From: Rhodococcus sp. IEGM 1381
GTDB taxonomy: Bacteria; Actinomycetota; Actinomycetes; Mycobacteriales; Mycobacteriaceae
Direction: 5' to 3'
DNA length: 64,000 nucleotides
Assembly (NCBI RefSeq): GCF_030056795.1
Contig: NZ_JASHKQ010000003.1
Span: forward strand, 1-64,000
Below the pieces are notes generated by a model. The model had not been told where the DNA came from. It saw only the letters and a list, made by a program, of their open reading frames with translations, and ran no database searches. Shown in pieces: positions 36,193-46,118 of the stretch (positions within the stretch are counted from its first letter, which is position 1; every line of letters starts with the position of its first letter). Made by a program: the position numbers and the translations under genes.

Positions 36193-39012
36193 TTGTCCGA
36201 AGTGAACAGCGGCGAACGGCAGAACACATCGTCTGCAGGCAAGAAGGGCTCGGACGGCCGGGTCCGCGTCATCCGTGAGGGTGTCGCGTCGTACCTGCCC
36301 GATATCGACAACGACGAGACCAACGAGTGGATCGAATCGTTCGACGGCTTGCTGGAGAGGTCCGGCCCCAACCGCGCTCGCTACCTGATGCTGAGGTTGC
36401 TCGAGCGCGCCGGCGAGCGCCGAGTTGCGCTGCCGTCCTTGACGTCGACGGATTACGTCAACACGATCCCCACCGAGAACGAGCCGTGGTTTCCCGGCGA
36501 CGAGTCGATGGAACGTCGTTACCGTGCGTGGATCCGCTGGAACGCGGCCATCATGGTGCACCGCGCACAGCGTCCCGGCGTCGGCGTCGGCGGACACATC
36601 TCCACGTACGCGTCCTCCGCAGCGCTCTACGAGGTCGGCTTCAACCACTTCTTCCGCGGCAAGGATCACCCGGGCGGCGGCGACCACATCTTCATCCAGG
36701 GTCACGCCTCCCCCGGCATCTATGCCCGCGCCTTCCTCGAGGGCCGCATCCCGGCCGAGCGCATGGACGGCTTCCGCCAGGAAGCAAGCCACGAGACCGA
36801 GGGCGGCGGACTGCCGTCGTACCCGCACCCGCGGCTGATGCAGGACTTCTGGGAGTTCCCGACGGTGTCGATGGGCCTCGGCCCGATGAACGCCATCTAC
36901 CAGGCTCGCTTCAACCATTACCTGAACGACCGCGGCATCAAGGACACCACCGATCAGCACGTGTGGGCCTACCTCGGCGACGGCGAGATGGACGAGCCGG
37001 AATCGCGTGGACTTGCACACGTCGCCGCCACCGAGGGTCTGGACAACCTCACGTTCGTCGTCAACTGCAACCTGCAGCGTCTCGACGGCCCGGTGCGCGG
37101 TAACGGCAAGATCATCCAGGAACTGGAGTCGTTCTTCCGCGGTGCGGGCTGGAACGTCATCAAGGTCGTCTGGGGCCGCGAGTGGGACACGTTGCTGCAC
37201 GCAGACCGCGACGGCGCGCTCGTCAACCTGATGAACACCACCCCCGACGGCGACTTCCAGACCTACAAGGCCAACGACGGCGGTTACGTCCGCGATCACT
37301 TCTTCGGCCGCGATCCACGCACCAAGGAGCTCGTCAAGGATCTCTCCGACGACGAGATCTGGAACCTCAAGCGCGGCGGTCACGACTACCGCAAGGTGCA
37401 CGCTGCCTACGCGGCCGCGATGTCGCACAAGGGCCAGCCGACGGTCATCCTGGCGCACACCATCAAGGGCTACACCCTCGGCAAGCACTTCGAGGGCCGT
37501 AACGCCACGCACCAGATGAAGAAGCTGACGCTCGACGATCTCAAGACGTTCCGCGATCTCCAGCACATCCCGATCTCCGACGAGGAGCTCGAGAAGGATC
37601 CGTACATGCCGCCGTACTACCACCCCGGTGCGGATGCTCCCGAGATCCAGTACATGCTCGATCGTCGCAACAAGCTCGGCGGCTTCGTCCCCGAGCGTCG
37701 GGTGGACGTCAAGCCGCTGCCGCAGCCGGGCGACGACACGTACAAGACGCTCCGCAAGGGCTCCGGCAAGCAGGAAGTCGCCACCACCATGGCGCTCGTG
37801 CGCGTCATGAAAGAGCTGTTGCGAGACAAGGAGATCGGCCACCGAATCGTGCCGATCATCCCGGACGAGGCCCGCACGTTCGGCATGGACTCGTGGTTCC
37901 CGTCGCTGAAGATCTACAACCGCAACGGCCAGCTGTACACCTCGGTGGACTCGGAGCTGATGCTCGCCTACAAGGAGAGCTCGGTCGGCCAGATCCTGCA
38001 CGAGGGCATCAACGAAGCCGGTTCCACATCGTCGTTCACCGCGGTCGGCACCTCGTACGCCACGCACGGCGAGGTCATGATCCCGCTGTACATCTTCTAC
38101 TCGATGTTCGGTTTCCAGCGCACCGGCGACGGCCTGTGGGCTGCGGCAGACCAGATGGCTCGAGGGTTCGTCCTCGGTGCCACCGCCGGCCGCACCACCC
38201 TGACCGGTGAGGGTCTGCAGCACGCCGATGGTCACTCGCTGCTGTTGGCATCGACCAACCCGGCGGCCGTGGCTTACGACCCGGCGTTCTCGTTCGAGAT
38301 CGCGCACATCGTCAAGGACGGTCTGCGTCGGATGTACGGCGGCACCGAAGGCGTAGAAGGCTTCGGCGGCGAGAACATTTTCTACTACATCACCCTGTAC
38401 AACGAGCCGTACGTGCAGCCGGCCGAGCCGGAGAACCTCGACGTCGAGGGCTTGCTCAGGGGCATCTACCGATTCGCTGCCCCGCAGGAAGGCGATGGAC
38501 CCGAGGCGCAGTTGCTGGCGTCGGGCGTCGGCATGGTCTCGGCCCGCAGGGCCCGAGAGTTGCTGTTCGAGGAGTGGGGCGTGCGCTCGGCCGTCTGGTC
38601 GGTGACGTCCTGGGGCGAGTTGCGCCGCGACGGCGTCGACGCCGAGCGGGAGTCGTTGCGCAATCCCGGTGCCGACAAGCGCGTTCCGTTCGTGACCTCC
38701 GCGCTGGCCGACGCCAACGGCCCGGTCGTCGCGTCCTCGGATTGGATGCGTGCAGTACCGGACCAGATTCGCCAGTGGGTTCCGGGCGATTACGTCACCC
38801 TCGGCACCGACGGCTTCGGGTTCTCCGATACCCGTCCGGCCGCGCGTCGGGTGTTCAACGTCGACGCCGAGTCGATCGTCGTCGCCGCGCTGTCCGCCCT
38901 CGCAGCATCCGGTGAGATCGACAAGTCCAAGGCCGTCGAAGCCGCGGAGAAGTACAAGATCGACGACGTCACTGCTGCTCCGACGTCGTTCGCCGATACC
39001 GGTTCGGCGTAG
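36193..39012 (+). CDS. aceE: Pyruvate dehydrogenase E1 component, homodimeric type
   Basis: 939 residues. Thiamine-diphosphate enzyme that decarboxylates pyruvate and passes the acetyl group to lipoyl-E2. Signatures: [37 protein letters not shown], the ThDP-binding [16 protein letters not shown] plus [21 protein letters not shown], and [27 protein letters not shown] 36193 is preferred because GAGGAG (36179-36184) lies 8 bases upstream; GTG 36184, nine bases earlier, would bury it. Follows Rv2241 in the M. tuberculosis order. E2 and E3 are elsewhere. Confidence 0.93.
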   Translation: MSEVNSGERQNTSSAGKKGSDGRVRVIREGVASYLPDIDNDETNEWIESFDGLLERSGPNRARYLMLRLLERAGERRVALPSLTSTDYVNTIPTENEPWFPGDESMERRYRAWIRWNAAIMVHRAQRPGVGVGGHISTYASSAALYEVGFNHFFRGKDHPGGGDHIFIQGHASPGIYARAFLEGRIPAERMDGFRQEASHETEGGGLPSYPHPRLMQDFWEFPTVSMGLGPMNAIYQARFNHYLNDRGIKDTTDQHVWAYLGDGEMDEPESRGLAHVAATEGLDNLTFVVNCNLQRLDGPVRGNGKIIQELESFFRGAGWNVIKVVWGREWDTLLHADRDGALVNLMNTTPDGDFQTYKANDGGYVRDHFFGRDPRTKELVKDLSDDEIWNLKRGGHDYRKVHAAYAAAMSHKGQPTVILAHTIKGYTLGKHFEGRNATHQMKKLTLDDLKTFRDLQHIPISDEELEKDPYMPPYYHPGADAPEIQYMLDRRNKLGGFVPERRVDVKPLPQPGDDTYKTLRKGSGKQEVATTMALVRVMKELLRDKEIGHRIVPIIPDEARTFGMDSWFPSLKIYNRNGQLYTSVDSELMLAYKESSVGQILHEGINEAGSTSSFTAVGTSYATHGEVMIPLYIFYSMFGFQRTGDGLWAAADQMARGFVLGATAGRTTLTGEGLQHADGHSLLLASTNPAAVAYDPAFSFEIAHIVKDGLRRMYGGTEGVEGFGGENIFYYITLYNEPYVQPAEPENLDVEGLLRGIYRFAAPQEGDGPEAQLLASGVGMVSARRARELLFEEWGVRSAVWSVTSWGELRRDGVDAERESLRNPGADKRVPFVTSALADANGPVVASSDWMRAVPDQIRQWVPGDYVTLGTDGFGFSDTRPAARRVFNVDAESIVVAALSALAASGEIDKSKAVEAAEKYKIDDVTAAPTSFADTGSA

Positions 39013-39099
39013 GTTCCACGCCTGTTCGGCCGACCCCCGTCCCACGTCGCGAAGCATGTCCGTCGCGATAGGGGCGGGGGTCGGGCGTAGGTTCTCCTT

Positions 39100-40494
39100 A
39101 TGTCCGATGCGAAACCCGACCCACCGGGCAGCGCGTCCGCACGCGACGTGTCCCGACGCGACGCCTACCGCGAAGCGTTGCGCGAGTCATTGACCCGCGA
39201 TTCCCTGACGTCGGACAACGAGGTGCACCTTCCGGTCGCCTCACTGGCACCCTCCCGCCAGAAGCGCGATCCTCTGCCCGACGCCCTGCTGCGACGGGTC
39301 AAGCAGTTCTCCGGCCGACTCTCGACCGAGGCCGTGACGACGATGCAGGGCCAGCTGCCGTTCTTCGGCGATCTGGACGCAGCCCAACGTGCGAGTGTCC
39401 AGCTGCTCATTCAGACGGCCGTCGACAACTTTCTCGAATGGCTCAAGAATCCGCACAGCGATATCCGCTTCTCTCTCGATGCCTTTCAGGTGATCCCCCA
39501 AGACCTCGCCCGACGCCTCACTCTTCGCCAGACAGTCGACATGGTCCGCGTGGCGATGGAGTTCTTCGAGCAGTGGCTTCCGGCTCTCGCACGCAACGAT
39601 CAGCAGTTGGTCGCGCTGACCGAAGCCGTGTTGCGATACGGACGCGAGCTCGGTTTCGCGGCCGCATCGGTCTACGCCAGTGCCGCTGAGTCCCGTGGAG
39701 CCTGGGACACCCGCCTCGAAGCCCTCGTGGTCGACGCCGTCGTGCGCGGAGACACCGGCTCGGACATGCTTTCCCGCGCGGCCACGTTGAACTGGGACGC
39801 CACCGCGCCCGCGACTGTGCTGGTCGGCACTCCCCCGGACGATCGGGGCGTGTCCGTCGTCGGAACCGTGCACGCGGTGGCGCAGAAGCACGGACGCGCA
39901 GCACTGGCCGTGGTCCAGGGGACGCGGTTGGTCATGGTGGTCAGCGGCCAGATCACCGATTCGCCTGCCCACCACACCTTCATCGACGACATGCTGCAGA
40001 ACTTCTCCGACGGGCCCGTCGTCATCGGTCCCACCACCCGCACTCTTGGAGCGGCGCACTCGAGCGCCGTGGAGGCGTTTGCCGGGATGCAGGCCGTGGC
40101 GGGTTGGCGGGGCGCACCGCGTCCGGTGCATGCAGGTGAGCTGCTTCCCGAGCGTGCGCTGCTGAACGACGGTGCGGCGATATCGGCGTTGAACGATCAT
40201 GTGGTCGTTCCGTTGGCTGCGGCGGGTTCCGGATTGGCCGACACGCTCGACGCCTATCTGGACTGCGGCGGTGCCGTGGAAACCTGCGCACGGCAGCTGT
40301 TTGTTCATCCAAATACCGTCCGTTATCGCCTCAAGCGCATTGCCGAGGTAACCGGGCGCGATCCCACCAACCCGCGGGATGCGTACGTGCTCCGAGTTGC
40401 AGCAACGGTAGGAAGGTTGGCTCGAACTCATCACGAACCACCCCATTCTGCCCCATACGTCACACAAGTCACATTCGGTGAAGTAGTCACGTAA
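39100..40494 (+). CDS. mabR: PucR-type regulator of fatty-acid synthesis, MabR/FasR-like
   Basis: 464 residues. A central GGDEF-like PucR domain is followed by the C-terminal helix-turn-helix: TLDAYLDCGGAVETCARQLF then VHPNTVRYRLKRIAEVTGRDP, the PucR/CdaR-type DNA-binding end. Its place directly before fabD matches Rv2242 (MabR) in M. tuberculosis and FasR in Streptomyces, regulators of the FAS-II/fatty-acid operon. The palindrome at 40536-40556 downstream of this gene fits the MabR-type half-site. It probably controls fabD-acpM-kasA-accD6. Confidence 0.87.
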   Translation: MSDAKPDPPGSASARDVSRRDAYREALRESLTRDSLTSDNEVHLPVASLAPSRQKRDPLPDALLRRVKQFSGRLSTEAVTTMQGQLPFFGDLDAAQRASVQLLIQTAVDNFLEWLKNPHSDIRFSLDAFQVIPQDLARRLTLRQTVDMVRVAMEFFEQWLPALARNDQQLVALTEAVLRYGRELGFAAASVYASAAESRGAWDTRLEALVVDAVVRGDTGSDMLSRAATLNWDATAPATVLVGTPPDDRGVSVVGTVHAVAQKHGRAALAVVQGTRLVMVVSGQITDSPAHHTFIDDMLQNFSDGPVVIGPTTRTLGAAHSSAVEAFAGMQAVAGWRGAPRPVHAGELLPERALLNDGAAISALNDHVVVPLAAAGSGLADTLDAYLDCGGAVETCARQLFVHPNTVRYRLKRIAEVTGRDPTNPRDAYVLRVAATVGRLARTHHEPPHSAPYVTQVTFGEVVT

Positions 40495-40535
40495 CGCGCA
40501 GCCACCGTCCGGCGATGGCGGATCTCCACGAGGCG

Positions 40536-40556
40536 ATTTGTAGGGTTCCCACAAAT
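40536..40556. promoter_or_regulatory. Probable MabR-type operator before fabD
   Basis: ATTTGT-N9-ACAAAT in the 128-base gap between mabR and fabD, 66 bases before the fabD start. The inner bases add AGGG...CCC, so the arms extend to nine pairs with one bulged A. It agrees with the TTTTGT-N9-ACAAAA type repeat reported for mycobacterial MabR (from memory). AT-rich against the surrounding GC-rich DNA. Confidence 0.75.
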
Positions 40557-40622
40557 TGCTTGTCGAGAGTTCATCGGGCGCGACATCACTGATCGATGGG
40601 CCGACAGTGTTCCCTTAACTCT

Positions 40623-41531
40623 GTGATTGCGTTGCTTGCGCCCGGTCAGGGCTCCCAGACTCCCGGCATGTTGCTGCCATGGCTCGAACTGCCCGGCGCA
40701 GCCGACCGGCTGGCGCTGTGGTCCAAGGCTTCCGGCCTCGATCTCGTCCGTCTCGGCACCACGGCCACCGCCGAGGAGATCACCGATACCGCGGTGACAC
40801 AGCCGCTGGTCGTTGCGGCTGCCTTGCTCGCTTTCGAGGAAATCGCTGCACGTGGCCTGTTCCCCGAGGATGCCGTCATCGCCGGACATTCCGTGGGCGA
40901 GCTTGCTGCCGCGGCCATTGCCGGCGTCATCTCCTCCGACGACGCAGTCTCCCTCGCCGCGGTCCGTGGCGCTGCGATGGCGAAGGCCTGTGCGCTCGAG
41001 CCGACGGGCATGTCTGCAGTCTTGGGCGGCGACGAGTCCGCCGTCCTCGCCCGACTCGAAGAACTCGATCTCGCCCCGGCGAACGTGAACGCCGCCGGGC
41101 AGATCGTCGCAGCCGGCCTGCTGACCAAGCTCGCCGAACTGGCCGAGAGCGCGCCCGAGAAGGCTCGCGTCCGCGCACTCCCGGTCGCAGGCGCGTTCCA
41201 TACCAAGTACATGGCGTCGGCGGGCGACACCGTTGCCGCAGCCGCTGCTGCCATTACTCCCTCGGAGCCGTCGCGGACCCTGCTGTCCAACTCGGACGGT
41301 CAGCCGGTCACCTCGGGTGCCGATGCGCTGAACAAGCTTGCCGCTCAGGTCACTCGCCCCGTGCGATGGGATCTGTGCAACGCCTACCTGCGCACGGCAC
41401 AGGTCACCGGACTTGTGGAACTGCCCCCGGCAGGCGCACTGGTCGGCATCGCCAAGCGTGAACTGCGCGGCGTCGCCAACCTCGGTCTGAAGACACCGGC
41501 GGACATTTCCGCACTGGCCGAGCTCGGATAG
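40623..41531 (+). CDS. fabD: Malonyl-CoA:ACP transacylase
   Basis: Moves malonyl from CoA to AcpM for FAS-II elongation. 302 residues from GTG 40623 (reads MIALLAPGQGSQTPGM); a longer ATG reading from 40596 adds nine residues not present in homologues. Signatures: GQGSQ oxyanion region, nucleophile AGHSVGELAAAAIAGV (Ser near residue 95), and AFHTKYM with the catalytic His. No obvious ribosome-binding site, so translation may be leaderless or the start may be off. Confidence 0.93.
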   Translation: MIALLAPGQGSQTPGMLLPWLELPGAADRLALWSKASGLDLVRLGTTATAEEITDTAVTQPLVVAAALLAFEEIAARGLFPEDAVIAGHSVGELAAAAIAGVISSDDAVSLAAVRGAAMAKACALEPTGMSAVLGGDESAVLARLEELDLAPANVNAAGQIVAAGLLTKLAELAESAPEKARVRALPVAGAFHTKYMASAGDTVAAAAAAITPSEPSRTLLSNSDGQPVTSGADALNKLAAQVTRPVRWDLCNAYLRTAQVTGLVELPPAGALVGIAKRELRGVANLGLKTPADISALAELG

Positions 41532-41660
41532 CTCGGCAACCCACACCGCAGTCTCTCGCGCTGCGGATCTACTTCCACTCCCCGAGTGGCAGAAATGCAC
41601 AACCGCGTCTCGAAGCACATGACTTCGGCGTTCGACACAGAAGAGAAGGGACCCACAACA

Positions 41661-41963
41661 GTGGCCAGCCAGGAAGACCTCATCGCCGGACTTGCAGAGA
41701 TCATCGAAGAGGTCACGGGCATCGAACCGTCCGAGGTGACCGTCGAGAAGTCCTTCGTGGACGACCTCGACATCGACTCGCTCTCCATGGTCGAGATCGC
41801 AGTGCAGACCGAGGACAAGTACGGCGTCAAGATCCCTGACGAGGACCTCGCAGGTCTGCGCACCGTCGGTGACGCCGTCAACTACATCCAGAAGCTCGAA
41901 GCGGAGAACCCCGAAGCCGCAGAAGCTATCAAGGCCAAGCTCGACGACTCCGCGAGCGAGTGA
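41661..41963 (+). CDS. acpM: Meromycolate-type acyl carrier protein
   Basis: 100 residues from GTG 41661, with AGAGAAGGGA at 41642-41651. Longer in-frame readings up to 41586 add 25 residues without homology and are rejected. The phosphopantetheine site is [15 protein letters not shown] (the Ser in DSL). A C-terminal extension after [19 protein letters not shown], rich in Glu/Ala/Lys, distinguishes AcpM from standard 80-residue ACPs, as in mycobacteria, though shorter than the M. tuberculosis one. The stop overlaps an alternative GTG of kasA. Confidence 0.93.
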   Translation: MASQEDLIAGLAEIIEEVTGIEPSEVTVEKSFVDDLDIDSLSMVEIAVQTEDKYGVKIPDEDLAGLRTVGDAVNYIQKLEAENPEAAEAIKAKLDDSASE

Positions 41964-41971
41964 CAGGGCCC

Positions 41972-43222
41972 ATGACCAGCCCATCCACCGCCAACGGACG
42001 CTTCCCCAGTGTCGTCGTCACCAGCCTCGCTGCGACAACGTCACTTGCGGGTGACGTCGATGCCACGTGGAAGGGTCTGCTGAACGGCGACAGCGGTATC
42101 CATACTCTGGAAGACGATTTCGTCTCCGAGTACGGCCTGCCCGTGCGGATCGGCGGACACCTCGCGGTGAACCCGCAAAGTCTGCTCTCACGGGTCGAGA
42201 TCCGTCGGATGAGCTACGTGGAGCAGCTGGCCACCGTGCTCGGTCGCGAGGTATGGAAGAACGCCGGCACGCCCGACGTCGATCCCCTGCGCCTCGGTGT
42301 ATCGATCGGTACCGGGCTCGGTGGCGGCGACGCGTTGATCGACGCCAACGACAAGATGAAGGCCGGCGGCTACCGCAAGGTATCCCCGCTCGCCGTTCAG
42401 ATGGTCATGCCGAACGGCCCCGCAGCGGTGGTCGGGCTCGAGCTCAAAGCACAGGCCGGAGTCATCACCCCCGTCTCCGCCTGCTCCTCGGGATCGGAAG
42501 CCATCGCTCACGCGTGGCGGATGATCGTGATGGGCGACGCGGACATGGTCGTCACCGGCGGTGTCGAGGGTTACATCGACGCGGTCCCGATCGCCAGTTT
42601 CTCCATGATGCGGGCGATGAGCACCAACAACGACAACCCGAAGGGGGCGTCACGTCCGTTCGACAAGGACCGTGACGGCTTCGTCTTCGGTGAAGCGGGT
42701 GCGCTCATGGTCATCGAGACCGAGGAGCACGCCAAGGCTCGCGGCGCGACGATTCACGCCCGCCTGCTCGGTGCCGGGATCACTTCCGACGGGTTCCACC
42801 TCGTGGCCCCCGATCCGGAGGGCAAAGGTGCCGCGCGCGCTATGAAGCGTGCAATCGAGACCGCAGGCCTGCAGAAGTCCGACATCACCCACGTGAACGC
42901 TCACGCAACGGCAACTCCCATCGGAGACACCGCCGAGGCGCTGGCGATCAATCAGGCAGTCGGAAATCACGCAGCGGTGTACGCACCGAAATCCGCTCTC
43001 GGCCACTCGATCGGTGCCGTCGGCGCTCTCGAGTCGGTTCTGACGGTGCTGGCAGTGCGCGAGGGAATCATCCCTCCCACACTGAATTTGGAGAATCAGG
43101 ATCCCGAGATCGATCTCGACGTCGTCAAGGGCGAGCCCCGCGTCGGACAGATCGATTACGCGATCAACAACTCGTTCGGATTCGGTGGGCACAACGTAGC
43201 GCTCGCCTTCGGAAAGGCGTGA
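41972..43222 (+). CDS. kasA: Beta-ketoacyl-ACP synthase, KasA type
   Basis: Elongating condensing enzyme of mycolate FAS-II. 416 residues from ATG 41972; GTG 41960 is a possible start overlapping the acpM stop. Catalytic triad visible: Cys in [13 protein letters not shown], His in [11 protein letters not shown] and His in [15 protein letters not shown]. The segment [19 protein letters not shown] is KasA-typical. The first His is followed by Ala, where mycobacterial KasA has Gly (HGT). There is no kasB copy between kasA and accD6, unlike M. tuberculosis. Confidence 0.93.
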   Translation: MTSPSTANGRFPSVVVTSLAATTSLAGDVDATWKGLLNGDSGIHTLEDDFVSEYGLPVRIGGHLAVNPQSLLSRVEIRRMSYVEQLATVLGREVWKNAGTPDVDPLRLGVSIGTGLGGGDALIDANDKMKAGGYRKVSPLAVQMVMPNGPAAVVGLELKAQAGVITPVSACSSGSEAIAHAWRMIVMGDADMVVTGGVEGYIDAVPIASFSMMRAMSTNNDNPKGASRPFDKDRDGFVFGEAGALMVIETEEHAKARGATIHARLLGAGITSDGFHLVAPDPEGKGAARAMKRAIETAGLQKSDITHVNAHATATPIGDTAEALAINQAVGNHAAVYAPKSALGHSIGAVGALESVLTVLAVREGIIPPTLNLENQDPEIDLDVVKGEPRVGQIDYAINNSFGFGGHNVALAFGKA

Positions 43223-43226
43223 TGCA

Positions 43227-43249
43227 CTGAGTCGATCGTTTCGACTCAG
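43227..43249 (+). terminator. Hairpin 1 after kasA
   Basis: CTGAGTCGA-TCGTT-TCGACTCAG, 9-bp perfect stem, begins 5 bases after the kasA stop. ATGCACTG (43222-43229) also pairs with CAGTGCAT (43265-43272), giving an alternative larger stem that would exclude this one. No T-run follows. Confidence 0.5.
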
Positions 43250-43275
43250 CGAATCCCGCTCTCGCAGTGCATGAT

Positions 43276-43334
43276 CCGAACCGGGGACCGTTCCTCGTGA
43301 ACGGCCCCGGTTCGGGCCTCGCCCCCACGGGGGC
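43276..43334 (+). promoter_or_regulatory. Hairpins 2 and 3 before accD6
   Basis: CCGAACCGGGG...CCCCGGTTCGG (43276-43315) forms a long stem with one bulge around TTCCTCGTGAA. A second small stem GCCCC-CACG-GGGGC lies at 43321-43334, ending about 18 bases before the accD6 ATG. Two such stems so near the start suggest control of accD6 translation or read-through. Confidence 0.4.
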
Positions 43335-43352
43335 CCTGAAGAAGGACAAGCG

Positions 43353-44786
43353 ATGACCATTCTGGCTCCCGTCACTCGATCCGGTACTTCTACCGATCCC
43401 CGCGATCCACTCGCCCGCCTCGAGAACCTGTTCGACACCGGAACCACAGTCCCCCTGCACGATCGGGACAAGTCCGGCATTCTTGCGGCCTCCGGTGAGA
43501 TCGACGGAGTCCACACCATCGCGTATTGCTCCGACGCCACCGTCATGGGCGGTGCCATGGGCGTCGACGGCTGCGAGCACATTGTCGCCGCCATCGATAT
43601 CGCCATCGAACAGCGCGCTCCGCTCGTCGGCGTATGGCACTCCGGTGGAGCTCGCCTCGCCGAGGGCGTCGAAGCTCTCCATGCCGTAGGACTCGTCTTC
43701 GAGGCCATGGTTCGAGCGTCCGGCCTCGTCCCCCAGATTTCCGTCGTTCTCGGCTTCGCGGCCGGCGGCGCCGCCTACGGTCCTGCGTTGACCGACGTCG
43801 TCATCATGGCTCCCGAGGGACGCGTGTTCGTCACCGGCCCCGACGTCGTCCGCAGTGTCACCGGCGAGCAGGTAGACATGGCCTCGCTCGGTGGCCCCGA
43901 CACCCACCACAAGAAGTCCGGTGTCTGCCACATCGTCGCCGACAGCGAGATGGACGCATTCACCCGCGCCCGCCGTCTGGTGTCGATGTTCTGCGAGCAG
44001 GGCGAATTCGACATCGCCGCCGCCGAGCACGGCGACACCGATCTCCGGGCTTTGATGCCCGAATCCAACCGTCGCGCATACGATGTGCACCCGATCGTCC
44101 ACGAACTGCTCGACAACGTCGAAGGCGAATCGACGTTCGAGGAGTTCCAGGGCGGCTGGGCCCGCAGCATCGTCATCGGCCTCGGACGCATCAGCGGCCG
44201 CACCGTCGGCGTCATCGCCAACAATCCCATTCGCCTCGGCGGTTGCCTCAATTCCGAAAGCGCCGAGAAGGCAGCACGTTTCGTGCGGTTGTGCGATGCG
44301 TTCGGCATTCCGCTCATCGTGGTCGTCGACGTTCCCGGATACCTGCCCGGGGTCAGCATGGAATGGGAAGGCGTCGTACGTCGCGGAGCAAAACTGTTGC
44401 ACGCCTTCGCCGAAGCGACCGTTCCTCGCGTCACCCTGGTCACGCGCAAGATCTACGGCGGGGCGTACATCGCCATGAATGCTCGCGCACTCGGTGCCAC
44501 TGCCGTGTACGCCTGGCCCGGCTCCGAGGTCGCCGTGATGGGCGCCAAAGCAGCCGTCGGCATCCTGCACAAGAAGGCCCTCGCCGCCGCGCCCGAAGAG
44601 GAACGTGAGGCACTGCACGATCGCCTCACCGTCGAGCACGAGAGCATCGCCGGTGGCGTCGAGCGGGCCGTGGCCATCGGTGTCGTCGACGAGGTCATCG
44701 AGCCGAGCAAAACTCGCAGCACGGTCACCAAAGCACTCGCTGCTGCTCCCGCGGCGCGGGGCAACCACAAGAACATTCCACTCTGA
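43353..44786 (+). CDS. accD6: Acyl-CoA carboxylase beta (carboxyltransferase) subunit, AccD6-like
   Basis: Carboxyltransferase subunit that carries CO2 from the biotin of AccA3 to acetyl-CoA, making malonyl-CoA for FAS. 477 residues. Seen: RAPLVGVWHSGGARLAEGVEAL and FAAGGAAYGPALTDVVIM for the N-domain oxyanion region, then GGCLNSESAEKAARFVRLCDAF and DVPGYLPGVSMEWEGVVRRGAKLL for the C-domain. Start has a GAAGGAC ribosome site. Its place after kasA matches Rv2247. The 130-base gap from kasA is filled with hairpins. Confidence 0.93.
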   Translation: MTILAPVTRSGTSTDPRDPLARLENLFDTGTTVPLHDRDKSGILAASGEIDGVHTIAYCSDATVMGGAMGVDGCEHIVAAIDIAIEQRAPLVGVWHSGGARLAEGVEALHAVGLVFEAMVRASGLVPQISVVLGFAAGGAAYGPALTDVVIMAPEGRVFVTGPDVVRSVTGEQVDMASLGGPDTHHKKSGVCHIVADSEMDAFTRARRLVSMFCEQGEFDIAAAEHGDTDLRALMPESNRRAYDVHPIVHELLDNVEGESTFEEFQGGWARSIVIGLGRISGRTVGVIANNPIRLGGCLNSESAEKAARFVRLCDAFGIPLIVVVDVPGYLPGVSMEWEGVVRRGAKLLHAFAEATVPRVTLVTRKIYGGAYIAMNARALGATAVYAWPGSEVAVMGAKAAVGILHKKALAAAPEEEREALHDRLTVEHESIAGGVERAVAIGVVDEVIEPSKTRSTVTKALAAAPAARGNHKNIPL

Positions 44787-44842
44787 TCGTCTCGGGGTGC
44801 ACCGCGAACTCGTCGGGTGTCACCCCTCCCCCGTTTGGGATC

Positions 44843-44883
44843 AATGCGGCTTCCAGTCGCTCTGAATGCAACAAAGCCGCATT
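44843..44883. terminator. Bidirectional terminator-like inverted repeat
   Basis: AATGCGGCT (44843-44851) pairs with AGCCGCATT (44875-44883) across a 23-base loop, between the convergent accD6 and cold-shock genes. GAATGC (44863-44868) and GCATTC (44879-44884) provide an alternative short stem. GGGGTG (44794-44799) and CACCCC (44821-44826) form a further upstream repeat. Confidence 0.45.
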
Positions 44884-44924
44884 CATTCAGCACCCGGGCG
44901 GGCGGCGGGCGGCTCGAGCGCCGG

Positions 44925-45371
44925 TCAGCTCTCGATCCACTTGTGGTCGTGAGCCAATCGCAGTATCACTGATCGGATATCGAGAATCTGCGCCGCTGAC
45001 AAGGTGCCGTTGGCGGTCAGGAGAGCCTCGGTCAGTTCCGCGGTGAAGTCCCCCTCGGACAGCACGTCGCAGATGACATCTTCGAGTTGCTCGTGTTCGG
45101 TGATTTCAACGTTGTGGAACGGCACGTCCGGCTTGTGTCGGGTCACCAGTGCGGTCGATGCCGGACCGTCGATGATCTGCACCTGGGTGGCCTTGAGGCC
45201 TCGGTCGCCTTCGACGGCGACGTACTCGACTCGAACCCCCGGTGCCAACAGTCTCTTGTCGAAGTCCAGATCGTTGACGTGAATGAACACGTCCTCGCCG
45301 CCCTCGTCCGGCGCTACGAATCCGTACCCCTTGAACTCGTCGAATCGAATCACTTTTCCAGTCGACAGCAT
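44925..45371 (-). CDS. Cold-shock-domain protein
   Basis: 148 residues from ATG 45371. The N-terminal cold-shock fold (about 1-65) contains TGKVIRFDEFKGYGFVAPDEG with the RNP-1-like KGYGFV and GGEDVFIHVND with RNP-2-like VFIHV. The second half is a charged helical extension (about 80-148) not present in 70-residue CspA proteins, including LEDVICDVLSEGDFTAELTEALL. Single-stranded nucleic-acid binding is the family role. GTG codons three and four codons upstream could also be starts. Confidence 0.87.
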   Translation of the reverse strand: MLSTGKVIRFDEFKGYGFVAPDEGGEDVFIHVNDLDFDKRLLAPGVRVEYVAVEGDRGLKATQVQIIDGPASTALVTRHKPDVPFHNVEITEHEQLEDVICDVLSEGDFTAELTEALLTANGTLSAAQILDIRSVILRLAHDHKWIES

Positions 45372-45461
45372 CGAACTCACCACTCCACGGTCGTTCCCAC
45401 ATGCCTACCCAGGCACGCTCGCGAAACTACCGCGACACTCAGGCCCCAGCAACCCGGTCGG

Positions 45462-45974
45462 CTAGCCGACGTCGCGGCTCAGCCACGTCACTTCCGCTCC
45501 GGAACCACCGGTGCGGAACGGCTCGAGGGCAGCGTCCCAGTCCGAGCCGAGCGCATGCTCCACGGCTGCAGTGAAATTCCCCTGGTTGTTTTCCATCAGA
45601 GCGCGCAGCCGCATCTCGCCGAGTACCACGTCACCGTTCGCGCTCGTCGTTCCGCGCCACAGGCCCAATCCGGGCACGTGCGAGAACCGTTCGCCGTCGA
45701 CGCCTTCGCTGGCATCCTCGGTCACCTCGAACCGCAGCATCTGCCACGAGCGCAGGATGCCGGCAAGCGTGGCGCCGGTACCGACCGGGCCCACCCAGTC
45801 GGTGGTGGCGCGCAGCTGACCATCGGAGGCAGGCTGCGCCGACCACTTCAAATTCGCACGGCAATCGAGGGCGTCGGTCAACGCCCATTCGACGTGCGGG
45901 CACAGAGCAGCGGGCGACGAGTGGATGTACACAACACCCGACGTCGCTTCTGCGAACTGATTCGATCCACGCAT
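45462..45974 (-). CDS. DUF3145 family protein
   Basis: 170 residues from ATG 45974 (MRGSNQFAEATSGVVYIHSS). SPAALCPHVEWALTDALDC and TTDWVGPVGTGATLAGILRSW, RFEVTEDASEGVDGERFSHVPGLG match DUF3145, an actinobacterial family of unknown function. Soluble with no motif of a known enzyme. A longer reading from 46100 is rejected for lack of homology-like features. Gap of 90 bases to the cold-shock gene downstream, same strand. Confidence 0.8.
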   Translation of the reverse strand: MRGSNQFAEATSGVVYIHSSPAALCPHVEWALTDALDCRANLKWSAQPASDGQLRATTDWVGPVGTGATLAGILRSWQMLRFEVTEDASEGVDGERFSHVPGLGLWRGTTSANGDVVLGEMRLRALMENNQGNFTAAVEHALGSDWDAALEPFRTGGSGAEVTWLSRDVG

Positions 45975-46118
45975 TGCACTACCTCCAGCTTCGACGAGGG
46001 ACGTCTTCCCCAACGACCTCGACATGCTGCGGCTGGCTGCAGTGAATCCATGCGTATGTGTACTAGTGTGCCCCGAGTTACCCCTGTTGCGCCAGTGCAA
46101 TCTGTGAACAGACGAGTT

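Noticed and set aside
35968..39057. 1029-residue open frame antisense to aceE
   Set aside because: aceE is fully conserved on the other strand; the minus frame is Arg/Val/Asp-rich shadow sequence typical of GC-rich DNA.
40431..41984. 517-residue frame antisense to fabD and acpM
   Set aside because: Shadow crossing gene boundaries and the MabR-type operator; no motif.
43164..44768. 534-residue frame antisense to accD6
   Set aside because: Low-complexity shadow; accD6 is conserved on the plus strand.
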